Shown here one piece after another: positions 36,846 through 49,200 of a DNA stretch of 64,000 bases; within the stretch, counting starts at the first letter, position 1, and every line of letters begins with the position of its first letter. The stretch is from Planoprotostelium fungivorum (taxonomy: Eukaryota > Evosea > Variosea > Cavosteliida > Cavosteliaceae). The position numbers were made by a program, and so were the translations under genes. The DNA lies in NCBI GenBank assembly GCA_003024175.1, contig MDYQ01000053.1, positions 62,001 to 126,000 on the forward strand. Direction: 5' to 3'. Under the pieces are notes generated by a model that saw nothing but the letters and a program-made list of their open reading frames with translations, ran no database searches and was not told where the DNA came from.

Positions 36846-39833
36846 ATGAGAGCGGTCCTTCTGTTGATAATCACGATGATATCTGGGATGCATTGTGTCT
36901 CGATCCTCCGAAACAGTTGTAACATTACGAATGCTGAGGATGTCCCTCCGGAGTACCATTATTTAATATCATCCAATGAAAAGTGGATACTGAATGTGAG
37001 AGAGACAGGCCTTTGTCGCTGAAGGCTTGCAGTTCACAGGCGATGGTCATTTACAAGTGATCTCTATTGATTCTCCGAATTGGTATTGGACGATTAGTGC
37101 CACAAATAGCAGTACCAATTTCCGTTATCTTCTCGTCCAAGATGGTACATCTTAGTTTTAGTTTTCATCGATTCAATGACAATCATTCACAGATGGAAAC
37201 GTAGCTTTATACAGTGCAAAGGACGGTCAAGGTTTCTGGGATACTAGCAGCAATGGGGCCGTTGGTGTAGTGAATGCCTCAGATCACTCGACCCAGTATA
37301 CTCTCACCATCAGCGACGAAGGACAGCTCATCCATAACAACACAAATACAAGCCGAATTCTGTGGAAAAGTCCCATCATCACATCGACCGATTCATCCAA
37401 CATCAAGACGACCGATGGAGGCCTGCTTCTAATCTATGGATATTTCAATCTGACCGGAGCTACCCCAATGGTCACCTTTGGAAATAAGTCAATCCTTTTG
37501 AACGATACCAGTCTTGCTGGTCTGCTCAGCGTCCAAATTCCACAGGGTACCGGCCGCGGACTCAGTCTCAAGATTTCTATAGGAAAGACCGTCGTTCAGA
37601 CCTTCTACGATTACCCCACACCCACTCTGTCTGCCACTTCACCTTCTCCAGGCACCATCATCGTAGAAGGTGAAGACCATCATCATGTCCATGGCGATCT
37701 GATGTTCCATCACCAGGAACGAACGCGGGAAATTCGAGCTCGATCTACGTCTTTGGAAAACAAAACGAAGGGATCACGCGAGCAGCAGTCAACGGTTCTT
37801 CTTTTGAAAGGACTTTCACTCTCTCTCCCTTTGTACCATCGGGCAATTACACAGTCGAACTCGTCTGGCCAGACGGTACTGCCTTTCAGACTTACGTCTA
37901 CTACCAGAGCTACGCACAATCCATAGAGGCGTTGAACCTGAATACCACGTCACCCTCTCTACTGTTCACCACCATAGAAGATGTAGTGAATCGAGCACTC
38001 TCCACGTCCGACACTTTCACCATCGATAACGGTAGAGGTATCTCGTTGCAAGCTGCAAATATTAAGAAGGTGAAGGAGTTAAGAGGTGAAGAATTGACAC
38101 GGGCAGAACGGCAGCACGGTGGAGGGAAGCCTCAACGCGACTCGATTTTCGATTCCGTCGGTCGTTGTAGATTCACTCTTTGACAAGAATGATACTCGGC
38201 TGTCGTACATCTTCAGTGCATTGTCCGACAATATCTTCCCCGAAGACAAAGAATGGAACGTGTGAGTGATGATGACATCATCACAATCACCATCACCATC
38301 ACGATCACAATCACAATCATGATCACGATTACGATCACAATCATGATGATGATGACGATGAGTATGACTCACCTATGAATAGGATGGGATCCATCGTTGG
38401 TCTGAGTCTCTACGCCAACGGGTCTCACTTGAACGTGAACAACACCACCTCCTCCATCAACGTGATCATACCCGCATCAACCAATCGAACCGGTGAGACA
38501 TACACGAACATTTATGTCTGACGAATGTGATAGACTTGACTTGCCTCTACTGGTCTCAGAATACTTCATCGTGGAGAAGGGATGGATGTAACACACTGGT
38601 CAATGTCGGCAGCGTGACGTGCAGTTGCTATCACTTGACTAATTTCACATTGGGTGAAATCCGTGGAGAAGAGAAGAGTTCGTTCAACAGACTGTATCTT
38701 CTGGCCATCCTGGGTATCATACCTGTCATACGTACGGAGCGTACACCGTGAAATTCGACTGAAATTTCGCAGTCATCGTTGCGGTTGTGTCTGTGTGGGT
38801 CATCAAGAGGGGTAAGAGAGAATATCACAGAGACATCACATTAGAAACGAACAAGGTGAGTTTCGCCCGTCTCTCTCTTCTCATTGCATCAGGACGTGGT
38901 GGTAGAGCGAGAGATCGGTAGAGGTCTGCACACCATCATCTACTTGGCAACGATGGGTGGTACAACAACTGTGGCTTTAAAGAAGACGGAAGATGAGAAG
39001 AGGGGAGTGCAGCTGATGAAAGAGTACAGTATTCTAAAGGTGAAAACTCGAGTAGATAGAGAGACTGACTTGAATTGTAGAACCTTCATCATCCTCACCT
39101 GCTTCTTGCATTCGAAAATTACGTGGAAGATACGGCGACATGTCTCGTTGTAGAATACATGGAATGTGGCACCCTCGAGCAGGTGATATTCACTAGAAGA
39201 GAAGCACTGACACTCCAACAGGTTCTAAAGAGTGACGTCACATACAGCGACGAACAGATCGACAGTGTGTGAGTCATTCTTCCTCTCCACACAAAATAGA
39301 ATTGACAACTAGCAGTATGGGACAGATCTGTTCTGCTTTGATCTACCTACACGAGAACGGAATAATTCACGGAAGAATTTGTCCCAGGAAGATCTACATG
39401 TCGACATTTGTCGACATCAAATTATCCGTGAGAGGTACAGAATCATGGGAAGGAGTGACAGAAGACACGAGAGGATTTATCGTGAGAGTCCATCTACAAC
39501 GCGCCACTGACATCGTCAGGCACCTGAGGTAGTCAAGAAGAGGATGTACACCATGAAGGGGGACGTGTGAGCCAACGACAGCAGCATCGTCACAACTGAT
39601 CCTCTTAACAGATACTCTTACGGTGCCTTGTTTGATCGAGTGAAGAAGAGAAGAGAAGGGGAGGCACCGATGGCGTGGGGGGACATTGTGAGCAGCTGGT
39701 GAGATGTCTGTGTGACTTGTGAGAGATTGGATCCATATATATATATATGGATGCGGTGGGGTTGAAGTTGAGGCCGGCGAGTGGAGATGTGCCGCACATA
39801 CAAAGGTTGGATAATGTGTACGTCGAGCAATAA
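36846..39833 (+). CDS. Receptor-like protein: bulb-lectin, IPT-like, GPS, one TM helix, pseudokinase
   Basis: Start at 36846 gives a signal peptide (MRAVLLLIITMISGMHC). A bulb-type lectin domain follows; its sugar-site motif QxDxNxVxY appears as QDDGNVALY, split by an intron at 37144-37192, with Ala where Val is usual. Next come an IPT/TIG-like segment (PTPTLSATSPSPGTIIVEG) and a long Asn-glycosylation-rich region. A GPS motif at about 38540-38655 has its paired Cys, W and the cleavage site in CSCYHLTNFT, so self-cleavage before Thr is likely. One membrane helix (LYLLAILGIIPVI, VAVVSVWVI) leads to basic KRGKRE and a kinase-like domain: GRGLHTIIY loop and VALKK lysine are present, but HRD reads HGR, the catalytic Asn is Lys (RKIYM) and no DFG is seen; APEVV and GDVYSYG remain. 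It is probably a pseudokinase of the TKL type. The final splice is uncertain; the last exon ends TAA at 39831-39833 with IQRLDNVYVEQ. Confidence 0.8.
38276..38352 (+). repeat. ATC/CAC-rich simple repeat in an intron
   Basis: Units of catcac, gatcac and aatcat fill an intron of the receptor-like gene between EWNV and MGSIVG. Like the stretch at 6341-6475, it is a purely intronic low-complexity expansion. Confidence 0.75.
39731..39752. repeat. 22-bp AT palindrome
   Basis: A perfect palindrome, (AT)n flanked by ATCC and GGAT, near the 3' end of the receptor-like gene. It may lie in an intron or in the coding region, because the last splice is unclear. Confidence 0.8.
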
Positions 39834-40040
39834 ATGGGTTGAATACTCTCGCCATGATGTGGCTCGTATTTCAGCGTGTCACCATCATTTAGATTTAGCA
39901 AAGTACACTAATTAATGAGCCGTTGACAGAACCAGATAGGAGGCAAAATTACAAAATCATCTGGCTTTTATGAGGAATTGCCTGGACCAGAAGACCCTCC
40001 GTCTTATCTACCGACCGTTCTCCCCTTCGTCGGCGTGACC

Positions 40041-43000
40041 TCATCTCCTCTCATCTTGACCATCCTCGATGGACTCGCTATCTTCTGAACTTCGGATGTG
40101 CATTCTCGTCTTGTACATCTTGAGAATCTCCTCCTTGTACCGATCGAAGCCAGTGTCTTCACACGATTTCACCACTGCATCTCCTCTTCCTCCATCTCGA
40201 AAGACACCATCGATGAGTGGAGCGATGTTGTTCGCGTGCAGACCCGACTGTAAAGCCTGACGCCCAAGTTCTCTGAGGAATTCTTGTTTCTTAATGTCCC
40301 CTTCGTTCTCGCAGTGATTTGCATAGAGCTCGCTGACCTCTGCCAATAGCTCGTCTCTGCCCGGAAAGACGGCCCAAACTATCGGATGGTCTCTTTCTCT
40401 TCGTTTTAAATTCTTGTCTCACCTCCGTACGAGTGACCGACGTAACCGATGAGTTGCTGATAGGTGAAGGGCGTCACTTCTTCTGGTATCTCTCTCACGA
40501 GATCCATGGTTGCACTGGCCCAACAAAAAAGATAGAGACCGGAGGCTGGATTGGTTCCTGATGATCTCATCAATCGATCTCGTTTCGTTTAATCTCACCT
40601 AAGGCGTACAAGAGATTCGAAGCGGCCAGAGATATCTGTTTCTTGATGAAGTTACGATAGATGGGTTTCTGATCGTAGCCCTTCAGTTTACCCTTCTCCT
40701 TTGTCTTCTTAAAGTCTTTCATGGTCAGCATACCGTAAGAGAAGTAGATGTCCGATCTCTGTCTCGTCTTGGCATTGATAGTCTTCACGTCTATCGGTGT
40801 GATGTAAATGTGGCCTAATTTCGTCTCCCCGCCTAACATCTCGTTCGTATCGTGAAGGAGCTGTATCATGTCATTCCATCGGTCGAGAGATGAACAACCG
40901 AGAAGATAGTGGTGATGTTGATGAACTTCCGATGGATTTGCTCATCACCTCTATCTGATTGTACACGAGAGTCAGATGAAGGATAATTCGGGGATCGGCC
41001 ATGTGCTTCGGGTGGAATTTCTTCACTTGCTCTTTCGTCAGGTCGAACTGTCGTGCTTACGTCAGATGACGTCATCACTATCCATGGGACGTACCCAGAA
41101 CCAGTCACGGAGCTGTCTGCATAGATCTCTCCTCCAGTATAATTTCGAATGCTTTGAATGGCCAATCAACTGATTCAGAAATCTGGCCGCCTCCTTTTTA
41201 AAATCTTGATTGTGTGAACATTTGATTCTTTCAAAATGAAAAGGATGTCACTGTATGTGAATCATACAAACGTATACGATGAAGAAGATCGTGCATACTG
41301 ATTGTGAAATGTGTATGTAATTCACCTTCTTCACAGGGCGCCTGCACTTGTCTCATTCTCAGCCTCATGATCTCTCTCAGCTCTGACTTTGCACATCTCG
41401 CGATGGCCACAGACATGATGATTCTCTTCGTTTCTTCGTCTTCGACGAGGGACCACACTTTACCCAGATAACGAATGTTACATCCTTCCATGTGCATGAC
41501 GTACGTGATGAAATCCAACTTTTTTCGTGCGTCGTCGTCGAAGGCTGTGAATCAAGATGAACACGTGATGATGTTGTTATCTCACCGTTATTCAATACAG
41601 CTTTCCACCAGTGATTCGTCAACTGACCGAAGAGGTACCATAATATAGTGTGGTGCTCCTTCATCAACTTTGTAGTGATCGTCCTCACTTCGTCATTGCT
41701 CTCCTTTTTCGTCTCTTCATCACTGTTCCACCTGCATTGCACGTCATCATATGCATCGTACGTCATCACAAGTCATCTCACCGAGTGAAAGCATCGCTGC
41801 AGAGCGGCACGTCAGAAGACAAGACCATCTCGGGCCTCAGACATTCATAGAAGACACTTCGAGGCTTTCTCTCCAGCCTCGTCGCCGGATCAGCGGGAGG
41901 CATGAGGCGTGAGAAATCTAACGAATTAGATGAATGGAATTTCATCATTAGATGCACAACTCACCCACAACATACAATCGGCCATCCTGTGGTGTGTTAT
42001 AATTTCGAAATGTCATGAAAGACTCACGTGGCCTCTGTGTCCTTCGATGTCGCCTGGTCCATAGATCTTCTTCGCTGAGCTCTTCACATGCCCTGTCATG
42101 TGCCCTTTCAGCTTCAGCCTCTCTGCTGCCACTCTCATCTTCTCTGACAGCTCTGCATCATCATCATGCACTGTCGCTCCTCCGTCATCACTTCCATATC
42201 GTAGCGTAGTCTACAAAAAAGTCAAAAGATGAGTCACTGCTCATGTTCATCAACGGATGGACGATGTGTCTACCACAATATTTGTTGAGATATTCGATAT
42301 ATATTTCAACACTTTCCACCGAAGAACAGATGATCACCTTATCGATGGGAAGGACAGCCATGGCAACGACACGAAAGCCAAGATAGTCGACCAAAGCCAT
42401 CATCGGATAGCTCAGCCCTTCCACATATGTCGATGCATGCGCTTCCAGCCCTTTCATCTCGTTCGCTGCTCCTTTCGACGCTGCTCTGTGGTCTGCTGTC
42501 TGACCGCCGTACATCCACAGAGCTGGCTCATCTACAAGCAGCGTGTCGAACGCAAACTTGTACATGATGTTCTGCACTCTGTACTTTGTCCCTCCTGCCA
42601 CTCCTCCCATCTCTGTCTTCTATCACTCATGTGTCCATATACGTCATCATCATGTTTCAAGTGATGATGGTTAGGAACATAATCATGATGATGATCAAGT
42701 TGATGGTGACAGTGTTTACTGACTCACCGATGGGCTTGATGGACTTTCTGTGCAGCGGCAGTTCAAACTCACTGATGATGATCTTTGCATAGATCGTCGC
42801 CGTATCAGCTGTCCCCTCTCAATCGTTCTCATTTTTATCGCGGTCATTAACTCACCAAATTGTTGAGAGGTACGATTCAGATTCGTCAGAACGTCAGAAT
42901 TCAAATCCAGATTTTGAAGTTGAGTCACTTTTCCAGGTGCGACTAGCTTCACAAATTGATCGTACCATAGCTGTTCTCGTCAGCTATTTTACACGGGAGA

Positions 43001-43734
43001 TGGTTGGTATCACCTGATATTCTTCATTCCAATCGCGAAAGTTGGTACTGATCGAATGAGGTTCGTCTCTATCCGTCTCTCCAATACATTCGCTGTACAC
43101 CTGTTGATCGTATGAGTTAAAATCCGATGGAATCGTGAAACATCTTCTCTTTCCTTATCCTTCACAGTTCTGGCTGATCTTTGTCTTCTGTTGTCTTCTA
43201 TTACATCTTCGTCCTCGTTTGGATTTTCAACCATTCCAATTGAATCTTCATTTGTGTCTCTGATTTCTTCAAATTCCACTTCTTCGGCTTCGTAATCATC
43301 TGCTGATGGTGTGCCATCGCTGTCGTTCGACAACTGGTAACAGTTCTCCCTAGATGATGAAGAACCGAAGAAGCTCGAGTTTGAATCGCTGTTTGATTGG
43401 GAAAACATACTCTCCATCTATCCACTGTCAGCACATGATCACGTATCGATGATGTGACGCCAATCGATTCACCCGATCATCGTGATATAGACTGCCCGGT
43501 GTTGGTTTGTAGAAGTGATGTGATCTCGCTCTTTTCTCCTCTTCCAGTGCTGACGTCCGCAATTGAGATAGTGGAGGGTATGTGACGTCCTCATACTGTC
43601 TCAGTCTCTTGACCAGCTCTGCAATCACTTCTTCCTTTTCTTTCAACTGTCTTCTATCAGATCTTGTCTGTGATCCATTACTCCGCACCAATTGCTCATA
43701 TGCTTGTCTGAGGGACCCAACATCATCTTCGCTC
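40041..43734 (-). CDS. CLU-domain protein, copy B
   Basis: Same layout as copy A: exon PRSEDDVGSLRQAYEQL from 43734, coiled coil (EEVIAELVKRLRQYEDVTYP), acidic linker, CLU core at about 42030-42615 identical in protein to copies A and C over the MGGVAGG to LPIDK stretch, then DIEGHRGH, ELREIMRLRMRQVQAPCEEG and NSKLYWRRDLCRQLRDWFW. The last exon ends with an acidic/basic tail (SSEDSESIEDGQDERR) and stops at 40041. A further minus-strand exon at 43760-43942 (ATG at 43942; CQFCDQAITVHHHCRHSN, zinc-binding-like) may be its first exon, but the frame does not join with the splice sites I see. N- and C-terminal thirds differ clearly from copies A and C. Confidence 0.78.
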
Positions 43735-44010
43735 CTGGGAATGATAAATCTCTCTTCTATTCTCTCTGTCTCACAAATCGGTGATTGGCATGGTAGTGTT
43801 GGAACCAGGCAAGAATTACTGGTGAGAATTCAAATTGGTGTGCTCCGATGATGTTCGAGTGTCTGCAGTGATGATGCACAGTAATCGCCTGATCACAAAA
43901 TTGACAAATTTCTGCATTCGTTGGTGTAAAATGGCGTGCCATGTCAACTACACAGCACGAATCAGCTGGACACGAAGATAAAAGGTCAGGCTTTATTTCT
44001 TACATCTGCA

Positions 44011-45833
44011 TCAAATCCTATGAGGCATATCCCTGTAGCTCGCCTGGAAATGGTGGAATGTAGTGTAGTTGGCCAAATTCACGTGAGAATAAGCGTACAG
44101 GTCAGCTGACTCCATCGCTGTTTTCGCGTACTCAGTGTTCTTCAGTCCCGACGATAAGACGGAACCAAATGCCCTTCCAAATTTCTCGCGAAGCTCCTTG
44201 TTCATCTCATGAATGAGTCTCTTGACTTCTTTCACATCCTGTAAGTACGTGAATATTTTCGTGCTGATCACCAATTTGTAACTCACGGGGGCAGACTCTG
44301 CACTCAATGGCTGAGATGAATACATCAACCTCTTGATCTCGTACAACTTCTGAAGGTCCTTCACAAGGTCACGGCTAGAATTCTGCCCGATGATCAATCG
44401 ATGATGCCAACATGAGAGAAATCATTACCCAAACAGGGACATCTCTCTCCAACTCGGGTACGATGAGGAATGTCCTCCAAGCTTCACGGCCGCTGGAGTG
44501 AATGACATCCGAGGTGATGCTGTCACCGACGTACAAGACTTTGAAGCAATCAGTCACCACGAGATGATCGAACGTTCACCAGTATTCGCGTGTTTGATAC
44601 CGGTGAGCTGATAGAATTGCTGTACGGATCCAGCGTGATAGACGTGGTGGCGTTGGAGGGTCTTGATGTCACCAGGTAAGAGTTTACCGGTCTTGATATC
44701 CAGCTCTCTCATGTTGAAGTCACCCTTCTGGAAGAAGCCTGGCTTACCAGCGTCTTCGATCACGAAATCTGATTACGTCAATGCATGACGATGATACGGT
44801 GAGACCTTACCGAAGTATTCTAACCAGCTGGAGCGATCCTTCAACTGTCCATCTAAGAGGTATCTGCCGAGCGTCAGATCGATTCATGTTGAAGACATCA
44901 CCTCATGATGTCGTTGACAAAGGGCCAGTAGGAATTTGTCATCAGGAAGACCTTTATGCCTCCTTTCATAAGACGATCCAGCATCTCCGCCGTCTTGTGT
45001 TTATCGTTACCGATGAACCTGAAATCAGATCAGACAAATGCATCGCATGATGTTGTGTCACCTTTCCTTATCCTTGCTTATGGCGTCTTGGAGTGGACCT
45101 CCGTGAGCCCAGTAATACGCTTTGAGAACGTCATCAAAGATGTTCCTGATGGATGGCAGATCTCCCTCGTAACGTCCGTTGTAAAAGAGTTCGATCAGAT
45201 CGGCCATCAAACACGCTTGGGGAAGCTGTTGAATGTTCTTCAAGAAATAGAACCTGCGGATGAGATCAGTTCTCTTCAGTTCGATGGAGGATGACGCACC
45301 TTCCTCCTTCTGCGTGATCGGGTATGGCCATGCTGGTGTATGACTTCAAGATTTCGGATCGACTCAGTTCACGTCTGCCGTAGAAGCAACATAAGATCTT
45401 GTCTGCCCCGTCCACTTTGATCAGGTTTCCAGTTTCCTGATTCACCGTCAGCCGCATCGAGACACCATCTCTTCACCTGGTCAAAATAGAGACCTCGGAT
45501 GGCGAAATTCAGGTCGTATCGCAAAGATTTGATCTTCTCATCGTAGCCCTCCTCCACCAAATGATGCCTCATCAAGTCGTACATCTCGACCTCGTACTCT
45601 CTCGTGTAGCGGGTTAAGGTATGGTCCATGTCAACTGTTTGCGTCAGAATATTACCACACGAGATGAACGTAATGTTCGTCTCACATCCGATGTACTTGA
45701 TGCAGTCCATGCGTAGGTCGTGGTTGACAAAGATGCGGTCCACGGGTTCTCTAGGGTCGACCAGTTTCTCATCGTGAATTGACAAGAAAGCCTGAACTTG
45801 CTCCTCCAGATCTGTCCTCATGATGTCTCCCAT
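44011..45833 (-). CDS. Cytosolic 5'-nucleotidase, HAD superfamily (NT5C2/NT5DC type)
   Basis: Family members dephosphorylate purine 5'-nucleotides such as IMP and GMP in the cytosol; NT5DC relatives are less characterised. Start at 45833 (MGDIMRTDLEEQVQAFLSIH). RIFVNHDLRMDCIKYIG precedes HAD motif I, DMDHTLTRY, near 45610-45635, with both Asp present and an intron just before it. Then YEVEMYDLMRHHLVEEGYDE, a cap region (GRYEGDLPSIRNIFDDVLKA), motif II KVFLMTNSYWPF, FFQKGDFNMRELDIKTGKL, and motif IV KVLYVGDSITSDVIHSSG with GD and D. The end is SSGLKNTEYAKTAMESADLY to RDMPHRI, stop at 44011. All catalytic motifs are intact. Exact substrate cannot be told. It sits between two CLU copies on the same strand. 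Confidence 0.87.
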
Positions 45834-46269
45834 TTGTTCGTTCGTTCTTCGTTGCTTGTTGCCTGTTGTCGTGGCTCGTTTTTATGTTTAGAGGTTGGTT
45901 CGAGTTGTTTCTTCCCTCGGGCTCATGAGACCTTTCAAATTACCCGGGTCACACCTTGCGCAATGATGTTAGGCTCTCGTCAGCCGATAATGGACACGAA
46001 AGACAAGTACTCCAGCTCATTTGTCAGAATAGAACCATGTGATCGTGCCAGATGGGTGGAAGATGTCGAGCCGGAAGATGTAAATAATTAGCCGACGAAA
46101 ACCGCACGGGAAATGGTGGATAGGCCGTGCGAAAATGACCCGAAGCATGTGATGTTTTGTAGAACGATCAGTCCGGAAGCTTATCATCGACTCGAATTAC
46201 GTCAGAGCCGATAATCATCTGAAGGAGGGAACTGCACTCGTCACGCAGTTTATTCCGTTGCAGTCAATA
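45834..46269. other. Spacer between nucleotidase start and CLU copy C end
   Basis: No gene seen. It should hold the nucleotidase promoter. A small hairpin (arms CGCACGG at 46103-46109 and CCGTGCG at 46125-46131) lies in it and may be part of a terminator or regulatory site. Confidence 0.4.
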
Positions 46270-49200
46270 TCACGTGCCCGAATGGGCTTCAGATGGAAGA
46301 AGTCTGGAATAATCGACGCTGCCTCTGAAGACACACTCGATGAAGGACAATAAGATTCGATAGTCGAAATTGACTTCCATGACTTTGTCACGGAGGACGT
46401 TGAGAGTGAGAATTTTCTCTTCGTCTCTTCTCTTCTCGCAGAATTGAGTGTAATAACGGATGGCCTCTGCCATCAGATCGATTCTTCCGGGGCAATCGGG
46501 CCAAACTGTTCATCATCTTCAGATCAAAGGATGACAAAGGATGACGATGGATGGACGATGATGGATGGAATGGATGACACGATGATCACCTTCGAAAGAA
46601 CGAAATATGTATCCGATGATCAGCTGATATGTGAATTCCGTCATCTCATCGGGGAGCTCCCTCGCCATCTCCATGTTCGCGCTGGCCCAACACAATAAAT
46701 AAAGTCCAGAAGCCGGATTGTTTCCTGTCTTTCTTTCAGCAAAGACAAACTCGTGACGCGATGCAGATGACTCATCATCATCGCGTCTCGATCATCGTTC
46801 ATGATACCAACCTACTGCCCACTGCAAGTTCGTCACGGCTAATGGAATCTGCTTTCTCATGTACATCGCGTAGGCGGGTAGGCTCGAAAACCCCCTTCTC
46901 TTGGCCTTTTCTATCTTCTTCTTTGTCACCTGCACGGTTAACATGCCGTAAGAGAAGTAGATGTCTGATCTCTGTCTCGTTTTGGCTTGAATGGTCTTGA
47001 TGTCCGTGGGGATGATGTAGAGCTGAGTCGTCTCTTCTCCGCTTCGAATCATGGTCTCCGTCTTGTGATGGAGCTGATCGATGGGTGAGTGATCGTATTG
47101 TGATGAGACGTCTCACTTCGATTTGGTTGTAGATGAGAGTCAGATTGAGAACGATGCGTCGGTCGGCCATGGTTTTCACGTGAAATTTCTTCACTTGCTC
47201 TCTCGTCAGGTCGAACTGTCGTGCTTACGTCAGATGACGTCATCACTATCCATGGGACGTACCCAGAACCAGTCACGGAGCTGTCTGCATAGATCTCTCC
47301 TCCAGTATAATTTCGAATGCTTCGAGGTTCCAATTAGCTGATTCAGAAATCTGGCCGCCTCCTTCTTGAAATCTAATATCGCGTAAGAGGGAGGCCAAAT
47401 CGCACCGTGATCATGACGAACAATGAGTTCTACCTTCTTCACAGGGCGCCTGCACTTGTCTCATTCTCAGCCTCATGATCTCCCTCAGCTCTGACTTTGC
47501 ACATCTCGCAATGGCCACAGACATGATGATTCTCTTCGTTTCTTCGTCTTCGACAAGGGACCACAGTTGTCCGAGGTAGCGGGTGTTACATCCTTCCATG
47601 TGCATCATTGATGTCAAGAAGTTAAGCTTATTCCACACGTTCTCGTCAAAAACTGAAGTTCATCAGGTAAATTAAAATCTAGGAAATAAGGAGATGTCTC
47701 TTACCACTCTTTCTGATGGACGTCCATAAATGAGTCGTGACTCGACCAAGGATGTTGGTGAGCACACCGATGTTAATATTCAGCATCTTGTAAGTTCTCT
47801 GTCTCAACTCTTCGTTATTCTCCTTCCTCTTCTCTTCTTCATCACTATTCCACCTGCATTACACGTCATCATATGTCATCACAAGTCATCACAAGTCATC
47901 TCACCGAGTGAAAGCATCGCTGCAGAGCGGCACGTCAGAAGACAAGACCATCTCGGGCCTCAGACATTCATAGAAGACACTTCGAGGCTTTCTCTCCAGC
48001 CTCGTCGCTGGGTCCACTGGTGGTAACAGTCGAGAGAAATCTGCGAGATATTTCATATTCCGGTGGTACAGATAACTCGTCTCACGCGACTCACCTACGA
48101 CATACAGCCTGCCATCCTGTCTGGTGTCAGAATGCTCCATCGATATTGCCAACGTTCATGAGGGCTATCTACAGATGGAATGATGACTCACGTGGCCTCT
48201 GTGTCCTTCGATGTCGCCTGGTCCATAGATCTTCTTCGCTGAGCTCTTCACATGCCCTGTCATGTGCCCTTTCAGCTTCAGCCTCTCTGCTGCCACTCTC
48301 ATCTTCTCTGACAGCTCTGCATCATCATCGTGCACTGTCGCTCCTCCGTCATCACTTCCATATCGTAACGTCGTCTGTACAATCACATCTCAGTCATCTA
48401 TTTCCATCTTGTTCCACAAGAAGATGTGAGATGAAGGATATTGTATAACAAATGAAAGAATCGACAGATCAATGTGAGATGAGATGAGATGAAGCGCCTA
48501 CCTTGTCGATGGGAAGGACAGCCATGGCAACGACACGAAAGCCAAGATAGTCGACCAAAGCCATCATCGGATAGCTCAGCCCTTCCACATATGTCGATGC
48601 ATGCGCTTCCAGCCCTTTCATCTCGTTCGCTGCTCCTTTCGACGCTGCTCTGTGGTCTGCTGTCTGACCGCCGTACATCCACAGAGCTGGCTCATCTACA
48701 AGCAGCGTGTCGAACGCAAACTTGTACATGATGTTCTGCACTCTGTACTTTGTACCCCCAGCCACTCCTCCTAGGTCTGTATGGTTGCTCAGTTTTATTG
48801 ATCGTGATGATGATCGTAATTTTAGCGTGGTGATGATCACGATGTTGATCATGATCATGAGCTGATTTTGAGATGACGGGTGATCATCATCTTACCTATG
48901 GGTTTGATGGACTTTCTGTGCAGCGGCAGTTCAAACTCGCTGATGATGATCTTCGCGTAGATCGTCGCCGTATCGGCTGCCTTCCGTCAGGTCTCTCTTC
49001 CTCTTCACGCTCACCGAATTGCTGAGCGATACGGTTCAGATTGGTCAAAACGTGTGAATTCAATTCTAAATACTGCACGTGTGATACTTTTCCAGGTGCA
49101 ACAAGTCTTACAAATTGTTCGTACCACACCTACTCCCTTCAGCATTCGATTCAAAAATCTTGAAACATCTGAATTTGTACCTGGTATTCAGCATTCCAAT

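Noticed and set aside
37710-37919. Minus-strand frame inside the receptor-like gene
   Set aside because: Antisense to the glycosylation-rich ectodomain exon, with no features.
40041-43734. Calling the CLU-domain genes orthologues of canonical CLU/TIF31
   Set aside because: Only the central domain matches; the usual N-terminal region is not seen and the proteins are shorter.
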